Virus record (IMG/VR): IMGVR_UViG_3300009790_000001
Coordinates: 1 to 39,999 of that record
Length of the DNA: 39,999 nucleotides
Strand: one strand, 5' to 3'
Origin: a virus
Shown here: positions 36,594 through 39,999 of the stretch, piece by piece
Numbering within the stretch: the stretch's first letter is position 1
How the letters are laid out: the number at the start of each line of letters is the position of its first letter
Translations under genes and position numbers: made by a program
The notes under the pieces: model-generated
Databases searched by the model: none
Told to the model about the DNA's origin: nothing
Seen by the model: only the letters and a program-made list of their open reading frames with translations

Positions 36594-38045
36594 CTAATCC
36601 CAAAGTGATTCAAATTCGAATGGTGTAGATTCGGTTGTCATTGCTGGCATTTCTTCGCCCATTGCTAAACAGTCAGCCATGCCGGGCGATTCAATGTCGT
36701 AACGGTCTTTCATTTCTTTCTTAGACATTAACTGAATCTTACCTGTCGGGTTCTGCTTGCGCGGTATGCGGCAACACTCTGACCGCAGTTTATCAAGTAA
36801 TGGTATGTCGCTACAAATGCTTATTAATTCGTCGGGATGTATATACTCGCCCTTCTCAACGGCTCTGTATGTCTTTTCAAAACGGTCTGCTAATCTCATG
36901 TAGTATTGCGCTCGCTTATTGTAGAAGGTCTCGCCATTAGTCTTAGGCTGGTCTTTATTGCCTAGCATGTACAGACCATCATACAACGCATCTTTATCAT
37001 CAACGGCATTACTCCCACGGTACATGCGTAAATCACACTTAATACCTGTGAAAGACTCACTCACTTGTCTGCGTAATAGCGCACCCATTCCGTCACCATC
37101 CCACACAAACAAATCAGAGTTGTTATTAATCGCAACCTCTGTTGCTTTATCGCAAGCCTCGTTTCCGTCTTTTGCATCTATCTCGCCTACATAGTGATAG
37201 ACCATGCCTTTTCGCACAGCAATACCTTTACTATCCTCGCCCTCGTCTGCGGGGTCAAAGCTGGTCACTACTGCGCCGCTAGGTTTAAAGCCAAGCTTCT
37301 TGTGTGCATCTATCGCGGCATCAAACCACGCTTTCTTGATGATTGCATTATCCACGGTTTCGTTGTACTCCCCACCCCATATATGGTCGTATTCTTCACG
37401 GCTTAGGTTTTCGAGGTCATCAAGGCGCTCTTGCTCTAGCTCGATAGGAAACCACGGATTATCCGTATAATTAACCTCAACCACCATTACAAGGTCATCT
37501 TCATAATAGCCTGTTTCAGCCAGTTTAGTTTCAGCACGTTTCAGATACTTCTTAGCGATAGCATCTTGGCGACTGTTACGGTTCATCGTAATCCATATCT
37601 CAGGTGGGGTTTCTGATTGCACTGCTCCACTACGGACAGACGGTGTTAATACTTTAAGGCTTTTCTCTGACACGCTTTCGCCTTCCTCAATCCATAAACG
37701 GTTAACGCCTGCCAATGATTTAAGTGAAGTGATATTACGAGCTAAGCCTTTGTAGAATATCTCACCGCCCGTAGATGAATTGATATTGTTGTTAGTCACA
37801 GACATGCCGCCAACATTTAGGCGGTCAATCTCTTGTTTTAGCGTTTCGTGTACCGAGTCATCAATTGAATTCTGAAACTCACGTGTACAGCATATGCGCT
37901 CACCATGGTCACACAGCATGAGCATGATATCACCTACACCCATAGACTTGCCGGAGCCGCGCCCACCTACTGCGATTTTTATTCGCTTAGGCTTGGACAA
38001 TAGCCAAGCTATCTTGTCGGGTATGCGTAGCTGAATATCACTCAT
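36594..38045 (-). CDS. Terminase large subunit, PBSX/Terminase_3 type (483 aa)
   Basis: Walker A GGRGSGKS (27-34), Walker B LWIEEGE (117-123), coupling segment WITMNRNS. The C-terminal nuclease has acidic residues in SFDPADEG (Asp264) and FVWDGDG (Asp316, Asp318). The length is typical. It pumps DNA into the procapsid and cuts the concatemer; its type and the circular genome favour headful packaging. It overlaps the small subunit by 8 bases (ATGAGTGA). Confidence 0.92.
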   Translation of the reverse strand: MSDIQLRIPDKIAWLLSKPKRIKIAVGGRGSGKSMGVGDIMLMLCDHGERICCTREFQNSIDDSVHETLKQEIDRLNVGGMSVTNNNINSSTGGEIFYKGLARNITSLKSLAGVNRLWIEEGESVSEKSLKVLTPSVRSGAVQSETPPEIWITMNRNSRQDAIAKKYLKRAETKLAETGYYEDDLVMVVEVNYTDNPWFPIELEQERLDDLENLSREEYDHIWGGEYNETVDNAIIKKAWFDAAIDAHKKLGFKPSGAVVTSFDPADEGEDSKGIAVRKGMVYHYVGEIDAKDGNEACDKATEVAINNNSDLFVWDGDGMGALLRRQVSESFTGIKCDLRMYRGSNAVDDKDALYDGLYMLGNKDQPKTNGETFYNKRAQYYMRLADRFEKTYRAVEKGEYIHPDELISICSDIPLLDKLRSECCRIPRKQNPTGKIQLMSKKEMKDRYDIESPGMADCLAMGEEMPAMTTESTPFEFESLWD

Positions 38046-38475
38046 CTTTAGCCGTTGTTACTGGTAAGATTGACCATTGGTTGATTTGGTTTCCTGCGCT
38101 CGTATGGTCTAGGCTTTGCTTATCTTCATAGCCAAAGTTAGCTTTAAGTATATGCCATTGACCGGGCGAGTAAGTATCTTTGTTAACTACCTTCTTGTTA
38201 AGCCACGCCTCAATAAACAATGTCGCTCTATTAGCTTCATGTTTATATTCGGGGTCTTTCCTGTAATCAAATATCGACTGCTTAGAAGAAAAGCCCAAAT
38301 GAAAAGCAAGTCCGGCAATACTAGGCGCTTCATCTTGTGCCTTACACTCGTCGAAGTATTCTTCTGATTTCTTTTTAAACTGCTCTGGCGTTAGCATCTT
38401 TTTTCTGCCTCGTCTCTTGCCGTTATGGGTAACTTCAACTGTGCCAACACGACAAGTTTTTGTTCCCGATTTCAT
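38038..38475 (-). CDS. Terminase small subunit (145 aa)
   Basis: A basic N-terminus (TVEVTHNGKRRGRKKMLTPE) and a helix-turn-helix-like segment SIAGLAFHLGFSSKQSIFDY, then YKHEANRATLFIEAWLNKKV and HILKANFGYEDKQSLDHTSA, familiar ends of phage packaging proteins. It recognises pac DNA and recruits the large subunit. The pac site is often within this gene, as in P22, but none is identified here. Confidence 0.82.
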   Translation of the reverse strand: MKSGTKTCRVGTVEVTHNGKRRGRKKMLTPEQFKKKSEEYFDECKAQDEAPSIAGLAFHLGFSSKQSIFDYRKDPEYKHEANRATLFIEAWLNKKVVNKDTYSPGQWHILKANFGYEDKQSLDHTSAGNQINQWSILPVTTAKDE

Positions 38476-39176
38476 CAGCCGCCCTTATGCACTCTAGCAA
38501 TTACTAGTGTAGCGTTATACAAAGTTATATTACCATTTTCAGCGGAAACGCGTATTAATCCGCCGTTAGCGACAAAATCCGGGTAAGAGTAAACAGGCAC
38601 ATTGACAGTGTATATCCGCTCACTGCCAGAGCCTGATAACATCCTTACTGGGCAAGATGCGACAACATTCGACCCGTCACCCGCCGCACTTATGTCAATG
38701 TCAATAGTAAAGCCGCCGTTATTAATTGACGCAGAGCCGCGAAAGCTGACCCTAATATCATAAAAGTCACCAACCAAGTCCGGTGTGATTCGTGTGCCGT
38801 TATACAAACTATCAACGCCTTCAGGTAAGTGAGTTGTGATATTGCTTATGCCGTTGATTGGCATTGCTACTGTGCTGCCTTGGCTAACAACTAGTGGCGA
38901 GCCTTGCGTATATTGCGTGTCTTGATATTGCGCCCAGCCTGTACCCTGCACATCGTTTCTGATTGCCGTCGCTGTCGGCTTGTCATACTTAACAGGCGCG
39001 AAACCATCAGACGCATACACATCAATAATATTAACTTCAGCATCATCAAACACACTAGCAGGAAAATAACCAGGCGATAATACGTCTTGGATAACATCAT
39101 TCGTATTGTAGGCGTAAACATTTATCGCGCTTGCATCGCCCCTTATAATGCGCTCTAACTTTTCCAGTTGAAACAT
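38475..39176 (-). CDS. Virion decoration-type protein (233 aa)
   Basis: INVYAYNTNDVIQDVLSPGY, VIDVYASDGFAPVKYDKP and the Asn/Gly beta-strands following match a phage structural motif (YAYNTNDT-...SGYF...GD-I-V-ASDG). The C-terminal half (DFYDIRVSFRGSASINNGGF, ...NGNITLYNATLVIARVHKGG) looks like a jelly-roll. GGGAG lies eight bases ahead of the ATG. Being just before terminase, it may be a head decoration or fibre protein; I cannot decide which. Confidence 0.65.
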   Translation of the reverse strand: MFQLEKLERIIRGDASAINVYAYNTNDVIQDVLSPGYFPASVFDDAEVNIIDVYASDGFAPVKYDKPTATAIRNDVQGTGWAQYQDTQYTQGSPLVVSQGSTVAMPINGISNITTHLPEGVDSLYNGTRITPDLVGDFYDIRVSFRGSASINNGGFTIDIDISAAGDGSNVVASCPVRMLSGSGSERIYTVNVPVYSYPDFVANGGLIRVSAENGNITLYNATLVIARVHKGG

Positions 39177-39410
39177 CGCTTAACTCCCAATGTTCGACCA
39201 TGCCCTTAGACTGATATATGAATGCAGTAACGCCATCCTCAAACAAGTCTTCTATAAATTGCCGTATGTGGTTGGCTTTAAGCTTATCAGTTAACCCAAT
39301 AGCAAAAGCCCACTTACCAAAGTAAAAACATACGTGATTGCATCGTACTTCTTAACACCATTCTCGATGCGCTCACCGAACCTGTACGGCTCGAAAGCGC
39401 CCTCTTTCAT
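39097..39410 (-). pseudogene. Probable frameshifted late gene (39-aa ORF plus continuation in another frame)
   Basis: ATG 39410 (TAATG coupled to the 90-aa gene) opens MKEGAFEPYRFGERIENGVK KYDAITYVF, then hits a stop at 39291 giving 39 aa. Reading on from the T5 run at 39328-39324 as if it held six T continues as YFGKWAFAIGLTDKLKANHI and RQFIEDLFEDGVTAFIYQSK, ending at 39097 (104 aa in all). The second half is well-formed protein-like sequence without its own start. Either one T was lost in the homopolymer (error or real decay) or translation shifts frame. The 80-base overlap with the next gene is unusually long, so this remains open. Confidence 0.5.
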
Positions 39411-39682
39411 TAGCAATCCACCACTCTAACTTGTGTTGTAAAACAGCCGGAGCGACCACCGCTAATCTCATAACTCCAATGCACATCGTGAATGCCTTGC
39501 GCCAAACCAGTTAACGTTACCTGCATTATGGGGCCGCTAATAGCCGTTAAACCAACAGTTGCGCCATTACACGTTACATTGACTGACGTTATCTCATCGC
39601 CAGCAATCCACGCAGGGTCTTCGGTAAACTGGTAATACCCCGTTTTGCCAACTGGGAGCGGTCTTTCCGCTAGCGTTTTCAT
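39410..39682 (-). CDS. Small beta-rich late protein (90 aa)
   Basis: Begins MKTLAERPLPVGKTGYYQFT, then alternating strands (WIAGDEITSVNVTCNGATVG; GPIMQVTLTGLAQGIHDVHW) and SGGRSGCFTTQVRVVDC. The Ig-like strand pattern and GRS-C end resemble small virion accessory proteins found beside decoration genes. AGGTGAGG precedes the ATG; the stop overlaps the next ATG as TAATG. Confidence 0.65.
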   Translation of the reverse strand: MKTLAERPLPVGKTGYYQFTEDPAWIAGDEITSVNVTCNGATVGLTAISGPIMQVTLTGLAQGIHDVHWSYEISGGRSGCFTTQVRVVDC

Positions 39683-39689
39683 GCCTCAC

Positions 39690-39999
39690 CTATGCGGGGA
39701 AAGTTACAGTCATGGAATTGATTGTAGACGTTTCGCCGCTAATGTAATTGGTAGTTGATACCACTACGTCAGTACCACTTGTGCCCAGCGTTAGCGTGTA
39801 AGTACCCGCCGTATCTGACAGAGTTGCGCTGTCTGCTGTACCGCTTGCCGCAATAGTTGCATCTGCAATAGCGTTAGCCGTAATAACACCGTTAGACGGA
39901 GCGCCAAAGCCTGCAAGTGTATGGGTTGCTAACGTGGTAGCGCCTGCCAAGATAGTAAGCGTAGCTGTGCCATAATCTGCCGCAAAGTCAGAGGCGCGA
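39690..39999 (-). CDS. C-terminal part of the ~113-aa late protein, split by the window edge
   Basis: Continuation of the gene starting at 155 on the left copy. The reading frame is open to the window edge; the internal TTG at 39950 is not the real start. The protein ends ETSTINSMTVTFPA. Thr/Ser/Ala-rich beta strands (TYTLTLGTSGTDVVVSTTNY) suggest a small structural protein beside the LamG-repeat protein. Confidence 0.8.
   Translation of the reverse strand, partial: RASDFAADYGTATLTILAGATTLATHTLAGFGAPSNGVITANAIADATIAASGTADSATLSDTAGTYTLTLGTSGTDVVVSTTNYISGETSTINSMTVTFPA
39877..39999. repeat. Terminal direct repeat, right copy
   Basis: Identical to bases 1-123; see the left copy. Removing one copy gives a unit of about 39,876 bp. 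Confidence 0.95.

Noticed and set aside
19204-39176. Many long open frames on the plus strand opposite late structural genes
   Set aside because: They lack ribosome sites and domain patterns, and mirror codon bias of the minus-strand genes. Only 33230-34423 has spacing, starts and promoter of its own.
1-39999. CRISPR array, integrase/att site, reverse transcriptase or other defence system
   Set aside because: No regularly spaced direct repeats with unique spacers, no tyrosine or serine recombinase motifs, and no reverse-transcriptase motif found among the translated genes.

Overview
The window is the complete genome of a tailed phage of the P22-like podovirus type. The first 123 bases are repeated exactly as the last 123, and a gene cut at one edge continues in frame at the other. 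The map is therefore circular, about 39,876 bp once the duplicate is removed. Portal, coat, gp4-like, gp10-like, ejection proteins and tailspike occur in P22-type order, with proteins close to P22 lengths. Strong Shine-Dalgarno sites, an M15-type endolysin and an esterase/beta-helix tailspike point to a Gram-negative, probably gammaproteobacterial, host; the genus cannot be read from the sequence. I see no integrase, excisionase or CI-type repressor, so a virulent lifestyle is the simplest reading.

Layout. (1) About 6.2 kb down to 1.5 kb, minus strand: an early leftward arm of tightly coupled small genes, starting with a cytosine-methyltransferase-like gene and including an HNH endonuclease, ending at a strong terminator near 1.48 kb. 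(2) 6.2-6.66 kb: a gene-free AT-rich control region full of palindromes, inverted and direct repeats and short tandem repeats, probably the early promoter/operator hub and possibly the replication origin. (3) 6.66-17.5 kb, plus strand: two related helix-turn-helix proteins, a DUF3987-type ATPase, a CHC2 zinc-finger primase fragment, an HNH endonuclease, an SF2 helicase, a PD-(D/E)XK exonuclease, a RuvC-like resolvase and SSB, then a tail of small genes with two structured non-coding elements. (4) From about 1.45 kb leftward across the circle junction and on from 39.9 to 17.5 kb, minus strand: the late operon. Its order is LamG/repeat protein, small virion-type proteins, terminase small and large subunits, portal, scaffold, coat, tail factors, ejection proteins, tailspike and lysis genes. 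(5) 33.2-34.4 kb: six small plus-strand genes with their own promoter, lying against the direction of the late operon between portal and scaffold.

How it fits together: early transcripts diverge from the 6.2-6.66 kb hub. The leftward arm probably makes host-interaction and anti-restriction proteins, and the rightward arm replicates and recombines the DNA. Late genes build a P22-like head, package DNA with a PBSX-like terminase (probably headful, matching the circular map), add ejection proteins and a depolymerising tailspike, then lyse the cell with an M15 endolysin and several membrane proteins.

Least explained parts: the antisense cassette inside the head genes, a leader with two competing RNA pairings ahead of the HNH operon, a triplicated 21-25 bp element that is both a protein C-terminus and a ribosome binding site, two tandem terminator-closed structured RNAs, and a seven-copy 24-residue repeat in a LamG protein. 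Families are named from motifs and memory, without database searches.
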